Source: Cohnella phaseoli (GTDB lineage: Bacteria > Bacillota > Bacilli > Paenibacillales > Paenibacillaceae). From it: DNA of 64,000 nucleotides. The DNA lies in contig NZ_QRDZ01000020.1 of NCBI RefSeq assembly GCF_003386235.1, positions 119,916-183,915 of the forward strand. The letters are read 5' to 3'. Below, in pieces: positions 1-7,891 of the stretch. Positions within the stretch are counted from its first letter, which is position 1. Each line of letters begins with the position of its first letter. Below the pieces are notes generated by a model, which made no database searches, was not told where the DNA came from, and saw only the letters and a program-made list of their open reading frames with translations. The translations under genes and the position numbers were made by a program.

Positions 1-2
1 TA

Positions 3-1007
3 GAGGTAGCTTTGTCTCCGTACGTCGTAGACGGCTTTAAGATCGATAAGGCGATGTACAAAGTCAATGACGAGAGTTGGTCGCCGATCGCCTACGACGG
101 CAATACGGAACAGAAGCTGACGACGTTGTCGAAGGAGGGCTCCTATAAGGTTGCGGCCAAAGTCGTATTGGCATCGGGCTTGGAGTACGAGGTGGACGCT
201 GCAGGATTTGCCATTGGCGGCTCGACAACGCCAAATCCGGACCCGGGAACAGGCCCCGGCTCCGGCTCCGGCAATGAAGGCGGTAACGGATCTAACGGCG
301 GCAAGAACCCGGGGACATCTCCGGAAACGCCGTCTGAGCCTAAGCCGGATCCAGACGCGACGTCTATCTTTAACAAAGGTCTGATACAGTGGGAGCAGAT
401 GCTGCAGGCTATCAAGGAGCGACTGGCGTCGGCGGACCCGAATCAGACGGCGTTTGCAGATACCGCGACGCATTGGGCGCGGCAGACCATCGACAAGCTT
501 GCAAATCTAAAGGTTCTCGTCGGGTATAGCGACGGCAGCTTTAAGCCGAGCAAGTCGATTACGAGAGCGGAGTTCGCTTCCGTCATTGCCAGACTGTTCG
601 TGTTCACGCCTGCGCCATCCGACTCGACGGTAATCTTCGCCGATCTGAACGGGCATTGGGCGGAGGCCAACATCGCCGACCTGGCCAAGCATGGAATTGT
701 CACAGGTTACGGCGACGGCAGCTTCCGGCCGGATGCGACGATAACAAGGGAAGAAATGATCGTCATGATGATGAGACCGGTGAACGAAGCGGCGCTGCCG
801 CAGACGGGCCGGGCGAGCTTCACGGACATGACGGATGCCGGGAAGTTCGCCCGGCAGTCGATAGACGCCGCGGCGCAGGCCGGATTGGTTCAAGGGTACG
901 ATGGAAAGCTGCTTCCGAAGGGCAAAGCCACTCGCGCAGAGACGGTTACGATGCTCTGGAAGCTGCTCACGCTGGACCCGGAATTGAAGACGATTTTGGA
1001 GCAATAG
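3..1007 (+). CDS. SLH-domain surface protein, C-terminal part (5' end outside window)
   Basis: This is the C-terminal part of a surface-layer-anchored protein. The reading frame is open to the first base of the window, so the true start lies upstream; the TTG at 12 is only the first possible start inside the window. After about 70 residues of unassigned sequence comes a Gly/Ser/Pro-rich linker (residues ~72-118), then three SLH repeats at about residues 148-195, 210-257 and 270-318. They carry typical features such as HWA, GYSDGSFKPS and ITRAEF. SLH triplets bind pyruvylated secondary cell-wall polymer outside the cell. The third repeat is degenerate at its start. The function of the missing N-terminal part cannot be judged. 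Family identity is sure; the role is unknown. Confidence 0.9.
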   Translation, partial: EVALSPYVVDGFKIDKAMYKVNDESWSPIAYDGNTEQKLTTLSKEGSYKVAAKVVLASGLEYEVDAAGFAIGGSTTPNPDPGTGPGSGSGNEGGNGSNGGKNPGTSPETPSEPKPDPDATSIFNKGLIQWEQMLQAIKERLASADPNQTAFADTATHWARQTIDKLANLKVLVGYSDGSFKPSKSITRAEFASVIARLFVFTPAPSDSTVIFADLNGHWAEANIADLAKHGIVTGYGDGSFRPDATITREEMIVMMMRPVNEAALPQTGRASFTDMTDAGKFARQSIDAAAQAGLVQGYDGKLLPKGKATRAETVTMLWKLLTLDPELKTILEQ

Positions 1008-1071
1008 ACGCAATTGAAGGCGTCCCGATCCCTCGATGTAGGGGCGGGGCGCTTCTTCTTTACATGGTTAC

Positions 1072-1086
1072 TGAAAATCATTATCA
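1072..1086 (+). promoter_or_regulatory. Fur box upstream of the AraC gene
   Basis: TGAAAATCATTATCA matches the 7-1-7 Fur box TGATAAT-N-ATTATCA with one mismatch. It lies 52 bp before the chosen AraC start and inside the region that a longer reading frame would translate. This is the main reason to place the start downstream at 1139. Iron-dependent repression is inferred. Confidence 0.75.
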
Positions 1087-1138
1087 TCAAAATGAGGTTA
1101 ACGCGATATTTTCCAAAAGGTTAGGCGGTGTCGCACAC

Positions 1139-1954
1139 ATGGAAGCCGATTTGAACGTGCTTACAGAGCAATGGATGGGCAACAGCTTCAGGATGAAATC
1201 GATCGTCAGAATCATCAAAGCTCCGCACGAGCTTACGACCTCCTACGAGACAATATGCCCTGCATTTACATTCGTTGCGCGCGGAAGCGGCGAGCTTCAT
1301 TTAAATAAGGATGTCTATAAGCTGCAGCCCGGCAAGGCTATTCACAGCTGTTCGGGAATGTGGCTGAAAGCCTGGAATACCGGCGAAGAGGAATTCGAGT
1401 GCTATCGGGTGCTCTATGTGCCGGAAGGGAAGGAATCGAGCAAGGACAATTACATGTTTAAACACTATGAGCTGGGGTTTGGCGACAATCCGCAAATCTT
1501 TTCCACGTTGGAGAAAATGAACAGCCTGTCCAGTCGCGGCGATATTCAATCCGAGTTTCAAGTGAAGGTGCTTTTCTATGAGCTGCTGGGGAAAATGTTT
1601 GCGGCTGCAAGGAGCTTGCGAACCAGCGTTCATCGAACGATTGTGGAGGACAGCATCGCCTATATCCATTTGCATTTTCAAGACCCGCATTCCCTGTTCG
1701 GCCTGGCCAGCCGTTATCAGCTGTCCCCGAAATATTTCGCGGAGATTTTTTACAAGGATGTGGGGATAAGCCCGATTAATTACTTGATTAACTACCGTAT
1801 GAAATTTGCCGAAAAGCTGCTGCTGACGACGAATGCCTCCATTCGCGAGATTGGAAGAAGCGTAGGTTATGCCGATCCCTATCAATTCAGCAAAATGTTC
1901 AAAAAACACATCGGCGTGGCGCCGAGCGAATTCAAATCCAACGCGTTAAGTTAG
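1139..1954 (+). CDS. AraC-family transcriptional regulator, iron-linked
   Basis: AraC/XylS-type regulator of about 271 residues. The N-terminal ~165 residues look like a cupin-type sensing region (segment FVARGSGELHLN). The C-terminal ~100 residues are a double helix-turn-helix ending in IGRSVGYADPYQFSKMFKKH, the usual second HTH and recognition segment. The frame is open upstream to 656, and another ATG lies at 1064, but a Fur box occupies 1072-1086, so ATG 1139 with a weak AGGCGG upstream is preferred. Downstream at 2118 is a Fur-boxed siderophore binding lipoprotein. This order resembles B. subtilis Btr next to feuABC, where an AraC protein activates siderophore uptake. Activation of the 2118 gene is inferred from context. 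Confidence 0.85.
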   Translation: MEADLNVLTEQWMGNSFRMKSIVRIIKAPHELTTSYETICPAFTFVARGSGELHLNKDVYKLQPGKAIHSCSGMWLKAWNTGEEEFECYRVLYVPEGKESSKDNYMFKHYELGFGDNPQIFSTLEKMNSLSSRGDIQSEFQVKVLFYELLGKMFAAARSLRTSVHRTIVEDSIAYIHLHFQDPHSLFGLASRYQLSPKYFAEIFYKDVGISPINYLINYRMKFAEKLLLTTNASIREIGRSVGYADPYQFSKMFKKHIGVAPSEFKSNALS

Positions 1955-2063
1955 TTGGGACGAAAGACGGGGGCTGGGTGCCGCAAGTTAACGGAAGATA
2001 TGACATCACATTCACAACGGATATGCCATTCCCTTTGTTTACCCTATCCTCTACAATTGATTC

Positions 2064-2082
2064 GATAATGATAATCGTTATC
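2064..2082 (+). promoter_or_regulatory. Fur box upstream of siderophore binding protein
   Basis: GATAATGATAATCGTTATC differs from the classical 19-bp Fur box GATAATGATAATCATTATC at one base. It ends 35 bp before the start of the binding-protein gene. The identical 19-mer recurs at 21104-21122 before another siderophore binding-protein gene. Confidence 0.92.
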
Positions 2083-2117
2083 GATTACATCCACACACAA
2101 AAGATAGGGGAAACAGA

Positions 2118-3185
2118 ATGAATAAGAGCATGAAAACAAGCGCACTGGGTATGGTTTTGATCGTTTTGATTCTGATGCTGTCGGCATGCGGCGGATCGAA
2201 AGCCAACAATTCAAGCGGAAGTCCGGAGACGGGGGCAACCTCCGCACAACCGAGCGAGTCTGCGGCAACTGCGCAGCCAAGCGAATCCGCATCGCCTGAA
2301 CAAAGCGCAGAAGCGGCGGCGAGCTTCCCTCGCGATGTAGATAGCGCCTTTGGGAAGGTGACGCTTGACAAGAAGCCGCTGAAGGTAGGCTTGGCCAACT
2401 GGATGCTGCTGGAAATGCTGCTCCCGTTCGATCTGAAGCAGGCCGGGATAACCCTGCCTTTCTCGGCAGCCAATTCGTCGTTGGAGTCCGACGTCTACAA
2501 GCAATATGCCGATAAATTCGAAGAACTGAAAATTATCGGCGAGAATACGCAGGTCAATCTTGAAGCGATGCTGGCCTTCCAGCCGGATGTTATTATTGCG
2601 GGAAGCGTCTCCAATAAGGAGATCAAGCAGCAGCTGGAGCAGATCGCTCCGACCGCTTGGTACGACGAGGAGAAAATTAACGTACGGAAGGATTGGACCG
2701 AGCTTCTGACTTATATGGGCGGAGTACTGGGGCAAGAGGAGCGCGCGCAGGAGCTGATTAACGACTTCCGCACAAAGCAAAGCGAAGGCAAAGAGAAGCT
2801 GGCCAGCCGCAGCGACGAAACGGTCATGTTCGTCCAGGTCAGAGAGAACGCCGTATATGTCATGAGCGCGGCTTCCATTCCGCAGTATTACGAAGGTCTC
2901 GGCCTTACGCCACCCGATGCGGTGAAAGAGATGGAGGCTCCCTCGCAGATTTCGTTGGAAGGCTTAACCGTGATCAATCCCGACCACCTCTTCCTCGGTT
3001 ATTTCAACTGGACGGATAAATCGCTGGCGGCGCTTACGGATGAATGGCAGGACAGCGAGGTATGGAAGGGTCTTAAAGCCGTCAAAAACAATCAGGTATA
3101 CCCGCTTAACGGCGAGCTGGCTCTCGGCATCGGCCCGATCGGCCAAGCTTACGGAATCGACACGGTCATTGAGGCGATGAAATAG
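2118..3185 (+). CDS. Iron-siderophore ABC transporter substrate-binding lipoprotein
   Basis: Lipoprotein of 355 residues that captures a ferric siderophore outside the membrane for an ABC importer. It has an N-terminal hydrophobic signal with lipobox LSAC (Cys near residue 24), a Ser/Ala/Glu/Pro-rich linker to about residue 70, then a FeuA/FhuD-type (TroA-like) binding fold with the typical phrases FQPDVIIAGSV and IAPTAWYDEE. The start is ATG 2118 with AGGGGAAA upstream. It is preceded by a near-perfect Fur box and an AraC gene, so iron starvation control is likely. No permease or ATPase gene accompanies it, so it probably works with a transporter encoded elsewhere. The ligand cannot be told from sequence. 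Confidence 0.92.
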   Translation: MNKSMKTSALGMVLIVLILMLSACGGSKANNSSGSPETGATSAQPSESAATAQPSESASPEQSAEAAASFPRDVDSAFGKVTLDKKPLKVGLANWMLLEMLLPFDLKQAGITLPFSAANSSLESDVYKQYADKFEELKIIGENTQVNLEAMLAFQPDVIIAGSVSNKEIKQQLEQIAPTAWYDEEKINVRKDWTELLTYMGGVLGQEERAQELINDFRTKQSEGKEKLASRSDETVMFVQVRENAVYVMSAASIPQYYEGLGLTPPDAVKEMEAPSQISLEGLTVINPDHLFLGYFNWTDKSLAALTDEWQDSEVWKGLKAVKNNQVYPLNGELALGIGPIGQAYGIDTVIEAMK

Positions 3186-3271
3186 AGATTGGCGAAAACT
3201 CACATGGAACCGGGGCTGTTCCGTAGCCACTTCAAGTTGCTGTGAAAAATAAACAAGAGTTTACGTACGCA

Positions 3272-3415
3272 GGAAGTTAGTCGGAAAATCGTACAAAACA
3301 GCTCGAACCAGGCTTAAACGGCGGGCGTTTGTTCGAAAGATCGTACAAAGCAACTCGGATCAGGCTCAAACGGCGGACGTTTGGGCGGAAAATCGTACAA
3401 AGCAGCTCAAATAGA
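3272..3415. repeat. 52-bp tandem array, about 2.6 copies (family A, copy 1)
   Basis: The core TCGTACAAA recurs at 3289, 3341 and 3393, exactly 52 bp apart. Each unit continues with a CAACTCG-like segment, CAGGCT(T/C)AAACGGCGG and CGTTTG. The array begins with GGAAGTTAGTCGG about 85 bp after the stop of the lipoprotein gene. A second array with the same unit and the same leading sequence lies after the chitinase gene at 14300. Non-coding. Confidence 0.85.
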
Positions 3416-3481
3416 TCCTCCGTAAAAGTTCAGTTTCCAATTAATCGGACACGTTGTGGATCAATCCTAGCCGGTAGACTA

Positions 3482-3562
3482 GACTGCCTCATATGCTCCT
3501 GAAATCGCCTTGTTACGGGTTTACCCATTCCGATTTCAGGAGCATATAGCAGCGGAGGCTCA
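3482..3562. repeat. Palindromic intergenic element (family B, copy 1)
   Basis: A perfect 17-bp inverted repeat (3491-3507 and 3531-3547, left arm ATATGCTCCTGAAATCG) encloses a 23-bp loop that itself holds GGGTTTACCC. A short outer GCCTC/GAGGC pair flanks it. A diverged second copy is at 35540-35690, with a compensated base change in the stem. It could be a MITE remnant or a structured RNA element; no T-tract follows, so a simple terminator is less likely. Confidence 0.75.
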
Positions 3563-3609
3563 AACTATGAACATTTGTAGGAATAGATTTATGTGACAAC
3601 CTCGTTCGT

Positions 3610-4527
3610 TCAGCTCATTTTAGCCGATGTAAAATACAGTTCCCCCAGAAGCTCCTTCGCTTGATAGCGGTCATGCGGCAGCTCTTGTTGCACAAAAGCG
3701 GCAACTTCCGATTGCTCAAGATCGTACATCACTTCAATTTCCTTGGAAAATAGCAGTTTCTCTTTCTCCAGCAGGTTGGCAAAGGAAGGAACCGATTTGG
3801 GCAGCAGCTCCTCTTGATTAAGAGCTTGCTTTAATCCGTTAACGTAGAATTCGAACGGACGACCGCCGGATATTTTTACGCCCTTATTTTCCTCATTAAT
3901 CATCATAATAGTCGGGAAGCCTCGAACCCCTAATTTTCTCGCCAGAGCAAAATCCTCATTCAACAATTGTTGGCCGACAGGCTGTTCGGCTTCGGTGACA
4001 ATGGCTTCGCCATCGAATCCAAGCTGATTTACAATTTCAATCATCTCGGATTTATTGGCTATATTTTGGTTAAACGCGAACAACGCTTCTCTTGCGCGGC
4101 GCAAATACTCGAATGCTTGGGCATCGGAATGATTCTTTTGAATGATTTTAAAGACGCGAGAGGGGGGATAGGAGGATTGAACCGGATTGTCGATCATTAA
4201 CGACCCGTCAATCGGCATTCTCGAATGCTGTCCTACCTCTCTCCAATGACCGGCCACGTCGGCCGGTTTATAGATTCCGTTAGCGGGATCGATCGGGCCG
4301 TCGTGCCATTTTTCCAATAAACCGCCCATCACCGTATGAAAGTTAAAATAGTGTCCATACTGCTCCACAAAGCGGCGTAGAACGGGCTCGATCGCCCAGC
4401 AATGAGAACAAATCGGATCGGTGACGTAATAAAGCTGAACCGACTTTTGCGGTTGATTAAAATCGATCACTTCCATTTCATCCTCGCCGACTTCTCCGCA
4501 TACGCCTGTTTTTAGATCGCAGATCAT
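3610..4527 (-). CDS. DsbA-family thioredoxin-fold protein (FrnE/SpxH-like)
   Basis: Protein of 305 residues with a thioredoxin fold of the DsbA/FrnE type. The CSHC motif (Cys40-Ser-His-Cys43, in DPICSHCWAIEP) is the redox site, and the cis-Pro region appears as RGFPTIMM near residue 208. There is no signal peptide, so it should be cytosolic. It may be a disulfide oxidoreductase or isomerase, or a relative of the Spx adaptor SpxH/YjbH, which shares this fold and length; I cannot separate these by eye. ATG 4527 has a strong GAGGAG. It is divergent from a TetR gene (4665) with 137 bp between, so that regulator probably controls it. The pair looks more AT-rich than the genes after it. Confidence 0.82.
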   Translation of the reverse strand: MICDLKTGVCGEVGEDEMEVIDFNQPQKSVQLYYVTDPICSHCWAIEPVLRRFVEQYGHYFNFHTVMGGLLEKWHDGPIDPANGIYKPADVAGHWREVGQHSRMPIDGSLMIDNPVQSSYPPSRVFKIIQKNHSDAQAFEYLRRAREALFAFNQNIANKSEMIEIVNQLGFDGEAIVTEAEQPVGQQLLNEDFALARKLGVRGFPTIMMINEENKGVKISGGRPFEFYVNGLKQALNQEELLPKSVPSFANLLEKEKLLFSKEIEVMYDLEQSEVAAFVQQELPHDRYQAKELLGELYFTSAKMS

Positions 4528-4664
4528 ATTTATTTCTCCTCCTCGGTTTGCCTGTATTTGAATTTTAAATCATAATAAAAGCGATCAACACCAATAGTTC
4601 CGCGGATTTGTCGGTTATCCAACACATTAAGGAACTTGTCGTAAAAAGTAGGGGGGTTATTCAA

Positions 4665-5246
4665 ATGACGCAATCCAAGACAGACCCTCGAGTTGTGCGT
4701 ACTCGCAAGTTAATCATGGATTCTTTCATCGAGCTTTCGGGAAAAAAGGAATTCAAGGATATAACCATAAAGGATATCACGACAGAGGCGATGATTAATC
4801 GCGCCACTTTTTATTATCATTTCGAGGATATTTACGACTTATTGGAAAAGGCGCTATCGGAAGTCCTGTTAGTGGACTTAAACTACGATTTCTACCAAAA
4901 CGACGAGCTAGACGAAGGGGCTTTCGTTCGAATTTTCAAAGCCGTAACGGATTTTCAAAAGTCGTTATCGGCCCGCTGCCATAGAGGTTACGAAGACACC
5001 ATTGCCCGCATTATTAGGGAACAGCTCGAAGTCATTTTTTACAAAATGCTGTTAAAGCAGCACGAAGCCGAGAAGGACGAGGCTCTAAAAATTACGGCCG
5101 TTCTATTAAGCTGGGGCATTTACGGGGCTTCAGTGGAATGGAGAAGAGAGGGGCAGCACAGACCGCCGGAGGAATTCATTAAATTCGCATTTCCTTATAT
5201 TCAACATGGCATTAAAGGGAGAACGGGGCACAGCGACGAGTCTTGA
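4665..5246 (+). CDS. TetR-family transcriptional regulator
   Basis: Regulator of 193 residues. The N-terminal HTH lies at about residues 12-55, with KDITTEAMINRATFYYHFED, the TetR recognition helix and following residues. The C-terminal part resembles the TetR_C family found with DUF-type dimerisation regions in Bacilli. The frame is open from a TTG at 4608, but ATG 4665 is preceded by AGGGGGG at ideal spacing and is chosen. It is divergently transcribed from the DsbA-family gene, the most likely target. Ligand unknown. Confidence 0.87.
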   Translation: MTQSKTDPRVVRTRKLIMDSFIELSGKKEFKDITIKDITTEAMINRATFYYHFEDIYDLLEKALSEVLLVDLNYDFYQNDELDEGAFVRIFKAVTDFQKSLSARCHRGYEDTIARIIREQLEVIFYKMLLKQHEAEKDEALKITAVLLSWGIYGASVEWRREGQHRPPEEFIKFAFPYIQHGIKGRTGHSDES

Positions 5247-5323
5247 AGCAGCAAAGGGTGCGGGACGAATTTAATGTGCTACATAAGCTGGGGGAGGAGG
5301 GCAAAGAAAGTGCCTTGCTGCCT

Positions 5324-5651
5324 TCAAGCCGTGGAGCTAAGGCCAAAAAAGTGCCCTGACGTTACCCAAGCCGTGGAGCGAAGGCCAAAAAAGTGCCCTG
5401 ACGTTACCCAAGCCGTGGAGTGAAGGCCAAAAAAGTGCCCTGATGTTACCCAAGTTGCGGGGCGAAGGCCAAAAAAGTGCCCTGACGTTACCCAAGTTGC
5501 GGAGTGTAGGCCAAAAAAGTGCCCTGACGTTACCCTAGTTGCGGAGCGAAGGCCAAAAAAGTGCCCTGACGTTACCCAAGCCGTGGAGCGAAGGCCCCAA
5601 AAGTGCCCTGACGTTACCCAAGCCATGGAGTGTAGGCCAAAAAAGTGCCGC
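5324..5651. repeat. 42-bp tandem array, 8 copies
   Basis: GGCCAAAAAAGTGCC recurs at 5341, 5383, 5425, 5467, 5509, 5551, 5593 and 5635, with small changes such as GGCCCCAAAAG at 5593. Each unit continues with CTGACGTTACCCAAG and a CCGTGGAG-like segment. Units are joined head to tail without unique spacers, so this is not CRISPR. The period is a multiple of three, which keeps frames open on both strands across the array, but no ribosome binding site supports translation. Confidence 0.93.
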
Positions 5652-5676
5652 GGCGCTAGGGGAGCGCCATTTTTTA
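5652..5676 (+). terminator. Rho-independent terminator at end of the 42-bp array
   Basis: GGCGCT (5652-5657) and AGCGCC (5663-5668) form a GC-rich stem with a five-base loop, followed by ATTTTTTATT. It closes transcription from the TetR gene through the array. Confidence 0.72.
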
Positions 5677-5686
5677 TTGCATAAAA

Positions 5687-5749
5687 CAATAAATATATAT
5701 TGTATAACACTCAATATTTATTGATAAACGATAAATTCGGGGATATAAT
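5687..5749 (+). promoter_or_regulatory. Promoter and candidate operator of the DUF2975/Xre operon
   Basis: TTGATA (5721-5726), 17 bp, TATAAT (5744-5749) form a near-consensus sigma-A promoter. An inverted repeat CAATAAATA (5687-5695) / TATTTATTG (5715-5723) overlaps the -35 box and is a candidate operator for the Xre protein of the same operon. The operator role is inferred. Confidence 0.7.
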
Positions 5750-5781
5750 AACACTGAACCTATCCAAGTGAGGTGTTATTG

Positions 5782-6255
5782 ATGAAACGTGCATCCACAT
5801 TGTTTCTGAAGATTACGGTGTTCCTGATGGGGTTGCCGCCGCTTGCTCTATGCGTGGCTGTGATCCTTTCCTTAGTTAGCGGAAACAACGAGCAATTTCC
5901 AGGCAAGATGTATCCAGCGGATGCCGGTTTTTTTGTAGCGATTATCCCGTATTACATCGCGCTGTACCAGGCGTATAAGCTGCTTGGCTATATTGATAAA
6001 AATGTGGCCTTTTCCGAGCTGTCGGTTCAGGCATTAAAGAAGATCAAATATTGCGGATTCAGCATTTGCCTTATTTTTCTGGCGATGGAGCCTTACTTGT
6101 ACATGATGGCGGAGCAAGACGACGCCCCGGGCCTTATCGTACTGGGGTTGGTCGTCGCCTTTGCTTCGTTTGTGATCGCGGCATTCGCGGCCGTGCTTGA
6201 AAGATTGCTGAAGGATGCGATTAACATCAAGTCGGAAAATGAACTCACGGTGTGA
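5782..6255 (+). CDS. DUF2975 membrane protein
   Basis: Integral membrane protein of 157 residues with four predicted hydrophobic segments (about residues 10-32, 45-65, 88-108 and 120-140), matching the DUF2975 family by size, layout and neighbour. Function of the family is unknown. ATG 5782 follows GAGGTG; a GTG nine bases upstream is less well placed. The next gene, an Xre-type regulator, starts 11 bp after the stop, the usual DUF2975/YozG-type pairing. Both are driven by the promoter at 5721-5749. Confidence 0.85.
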   Translation: MKRASTLFLKITVFLMGLPPLALCVAVILSLVSGNNEQFPGKMYPADAGFFVAIIPYYIALYQAYKLLGYIDKNVAFSELSVQALKKIKYCGFSICLIFLAMEPYLYMMAEQDDAPGLIVLGLVVAFASFVIAAFAAVLERLLKDAINIKSENELTV

Positions 6256-6265
6256 GGTGAAGGCT

Positions 6266-6478
6266 ATGGCAATCATCGTCAATCTGGACGTTATGTTGGC
6301 GAAACGGAAAATGAGCGTGACGGAGCTATCTGAACGAATCGGAATCACGATGGCGAACCTGTCCATCCTGAAAACAGGGAAAGCCAAAGCGATTCGCTTC
6401 TCCACCTTGGAAGAGATCTGCAAAGCGCTCGAATGCCAGCCTGGCGATATTCTGGAATACAGCGGCCCACGCGCATGA
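6266..6478 (+). CDS. Small Xre-family (YozG-like) transcriptional regulator
   Basis: A 70-residue protein that is essentially one Cro/C1-type HTH domain: MLAKRKMSVTELSERIGIT, followed by a recognition helix and the family ending ALECQPGDILEY. The frame opens at 6215, but ATG 6266, preceded by GTGAGGTGAAGG, gives the canonical start. It is co-transcribed with the DUF2975 protein and likely autoregulates the promoter at 5721-5749. Confidence 0.9.
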   Translation: MAIIVNLDVMLAKRKMSVTELSERIGITMANLSILKTGKAKAIRFSTLEEICKALECQPGDILEYSGPRA

Positions 6479-6561
6479 AGGAACCGCCGCGGACAGCGGC
6501 GAATAAAACGAGATAGCCAAAAAGAGGAATGGAATGAGCAGATGTGACAGAGAGAGGGAGC

Positions 6562-7233
6562 ATGGCATTGAAAATCCCGAATTCGCAGCTGTTGGCCGCT
6601 TTTCCGTGTTTACGCGCGGTTACCGCGGAGGAATGGGCAGAGGCGCAGCCGACTGTGCAAAGGTTCCCTGCGAAGACGGCCATACTCCAGCGAGAGGAGG
6701 CCGCCTTGTTCGGGATGTTCCTGCTTAGCGGGTCAGCGCGTATCAACCGCATAGATGAGGAGGGGCGGGAATCCGTCATGGGCATACTTGAACCGGGCCA
6801 GGTATGCGCGCTGCTCGTGCTCAGCGGTCTCAGCGGACGCGATTATCCGGGTACGATTCGGGCCGAATCCGAGGTGGAGGCGCTATTCGTGGCGAAGCGC
6901 AGCTTTCTCGGCTGGCTGCAAATCCATGATGAAATTCGGACCGCGGTGTTCGGCGGCCTGCTTGATGGAATGCTTCGCATCGGCGAGCAGGCCGGAGAGC
7001 AGCGGTCCGAGCCTTTGGACGCGCGTCTGGCGAAGGCGCTGCTGCGCGCCTCATCGGGGCGCGAGTCCCTGCTCGTCGTCACGCATCAAGAACTGGCGAC
7101 GGAGATCGGTTCGGTCCGCGAGGTCGTCAGTCGTGCGTTACGTCGCTATCGAGGCCATGGGCTGATCGAGACGGGGCGGGGCTGGGTACGGATTGTTCGC
7201 CGCGACGGGTTGGAAGCTCTGTTAGGTGACTAG
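6562..7233 (+). CDS. Crp/Fnr-family transcriptional regulator
   Basis: Regulator of 223 residues. A cyclic-nucleotide-binding-type beta barrel fills residues ~10-125 (GMFLLSGSARINR, EPGQVCALLVLSGL), and a C-terminal winged HTH follows (HQELATEIGSVREVVSRALRR, the Crp signature). It lacks the N-terminal cysteines of Fnr, so it is not an iron-sulfur oxygen sensor of that type. ATG 6562 has AGAGAGGGAG upstream; GTG 6544 is an alternative. It is followed after 75 bp by a peroxiredoxin-like gene, with two clear inverted repeats in the gap, which it probably recognises. The effector is unknown. Confidence 0.87.
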   Translation: MALKIPNSQLLAAFPCLRAVTAEEWAEAQPTVQRFPAKTAILQREEAALFGMFLLSGSARINRIDEEGRESVMGILEPGQVCALLVLSGLSGRDYPGTIRAESEVEALFVAKRSFLGWLQIHDEIRTAVFGGLLDGMLRIGEQAGEQRSEPLDARLAKALLRASSGRESLLVVTHQELATEIGSVREVVSRALRRYRGHGLIETGRGWVRIVRRDGLEALLGD

Positions 7234-7288
7234 GTCACGGAAGTAATGCGACTCTCCTGATAGGATGGGGTTGAACCTATTCAACCCC
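7226..7288 (+). promoter_or_regulatory. Two inverted repeats before the peroxiredoxin gene
   Basis: GTGAC-TAG-GTCAC (7226-7238) straddles the stop codon of the Crp-type gene and has the half-site layout of Crp-family operators. GGGGTTGAA-CCTA-TTCAACCCC (7267-7288) is a perfect 9-bp inverted repeat 21 bp before the peroxiredoxin start. It could be an operator or a leader hairpin. Binding by the upstream regulator is inference. Confidence 0.55.
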
Positions 7289-7308
7289 ACCTTTAGGAGG
7301 AACGATCC

Positions 7309-7860
7309 ATGAATCAACTTCAACCGGGCATGAACGCCCCCGTATTCGCAACCGTCGACATTAACGGCAACTCTGTCGCTATCGATAGCTATCGAGGCCG
7401 CAAAGTACTGCTTGCTTTTTTCCGCTTCTCCGCCTGCGCGCTGTGCAACTTGCGCGTGCAGCAATTCATTGGCCGATACCCGCAGTGGCAGAGCCGGGGC
7501 ATGGAGGTCATCGCCGTCTTCGAATCGCCGCTAGCTAATATGAAGACCTATGTGGGCGCTCAGAACGCTCCATTCGCGCTGATCGCCGATCCGGAAGCGG
7601 CGCTGTATGATCTGTACGGCATCGAGACGTCCGAAGAGAAGGTGCAGTCCACATTGGCCGATGCCGGCACAAAGGTCCGCATTGCCGAGGCGGCGGCCGC
7701 GGGATTTAAGCTGACTCCCGAGGAGGGCTCCAATTTCCACCGAATTCCAGCCGAATTCATCATCGATGACAACGGGATTGTGAAGGTCGCGCATTACAAT
7801 CGGCTGATTACCGATCATCTCGACTTTGCGGAGATCAACCGCTTCGCCGCCAACGAATAG
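7309..7860 (+). CDS. Peroxiredoxin-like (AhpC/TSA) protein
   Basis: Protein of 183 residues with the AhpC/TSA thioredoxin fold. The opening LQPGMNAPVF is typical, and the active-site segment RFSACALCNLRVQ places Cys43 and Cys46 in a CxxC arrangement instead of the lone peroxidatic Cys of classical peroxiredoxins. It may therefore act as a thiol-disulfide exchanger. No signal peptide. ATG 7309 has TTAGGAGG at good spacing. The preceding Crp-type gene and the inverted repeats between them suggest control in response to a stress signal. Confidence 0.87.
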   Translation: MNQLQPGMNAPVFATVDINGNSVAIDSYRGRKVLLAFFRFSACALCNLRVQQFIGRYPQWQSRGMEVIAVFESPLANMKTYVGAQNAPFALIADPEAALYDLYGIETSEEKVQSTLADAGTKVRIAEAAAAGFKLTPEEGSNFHRIPAEFIIDDNGIVKVAHYNRLITDHLDFAEINRFAANE

Positions 7861-7891
7861 CCTATCGCACAAGCCCGGCTCCAATCAACGG

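Noticed and set aside
507..1013. Minus-strand open frame over the SLH domains
   Set aside because: It is a shadow of the SLH gene with unusual Arg-rich composition and no family resemblance.
656..1138. N-terminal extension of the AraC regulator
   Set aside because: It overlaps the SLH gene in another frame, has biased composition, and contains a Fur box at 1072-1086.
3575..3595. GTAGGAATA near 3578 as a fourth response-regulator site
   Set aside because: No matching half-site lies 21 bp away on either side, and no glycan gene is nearby.
5324..5710. A 128-codon open frame on the minus strand through the 42-bp array, encoding a GHFFGLRS-type repeat protein
   Set aside because: It is open only because the repeat period is a multiple of three without stops. 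There is no convincing ribosome site, and part of it covers the terminator and promoter region.
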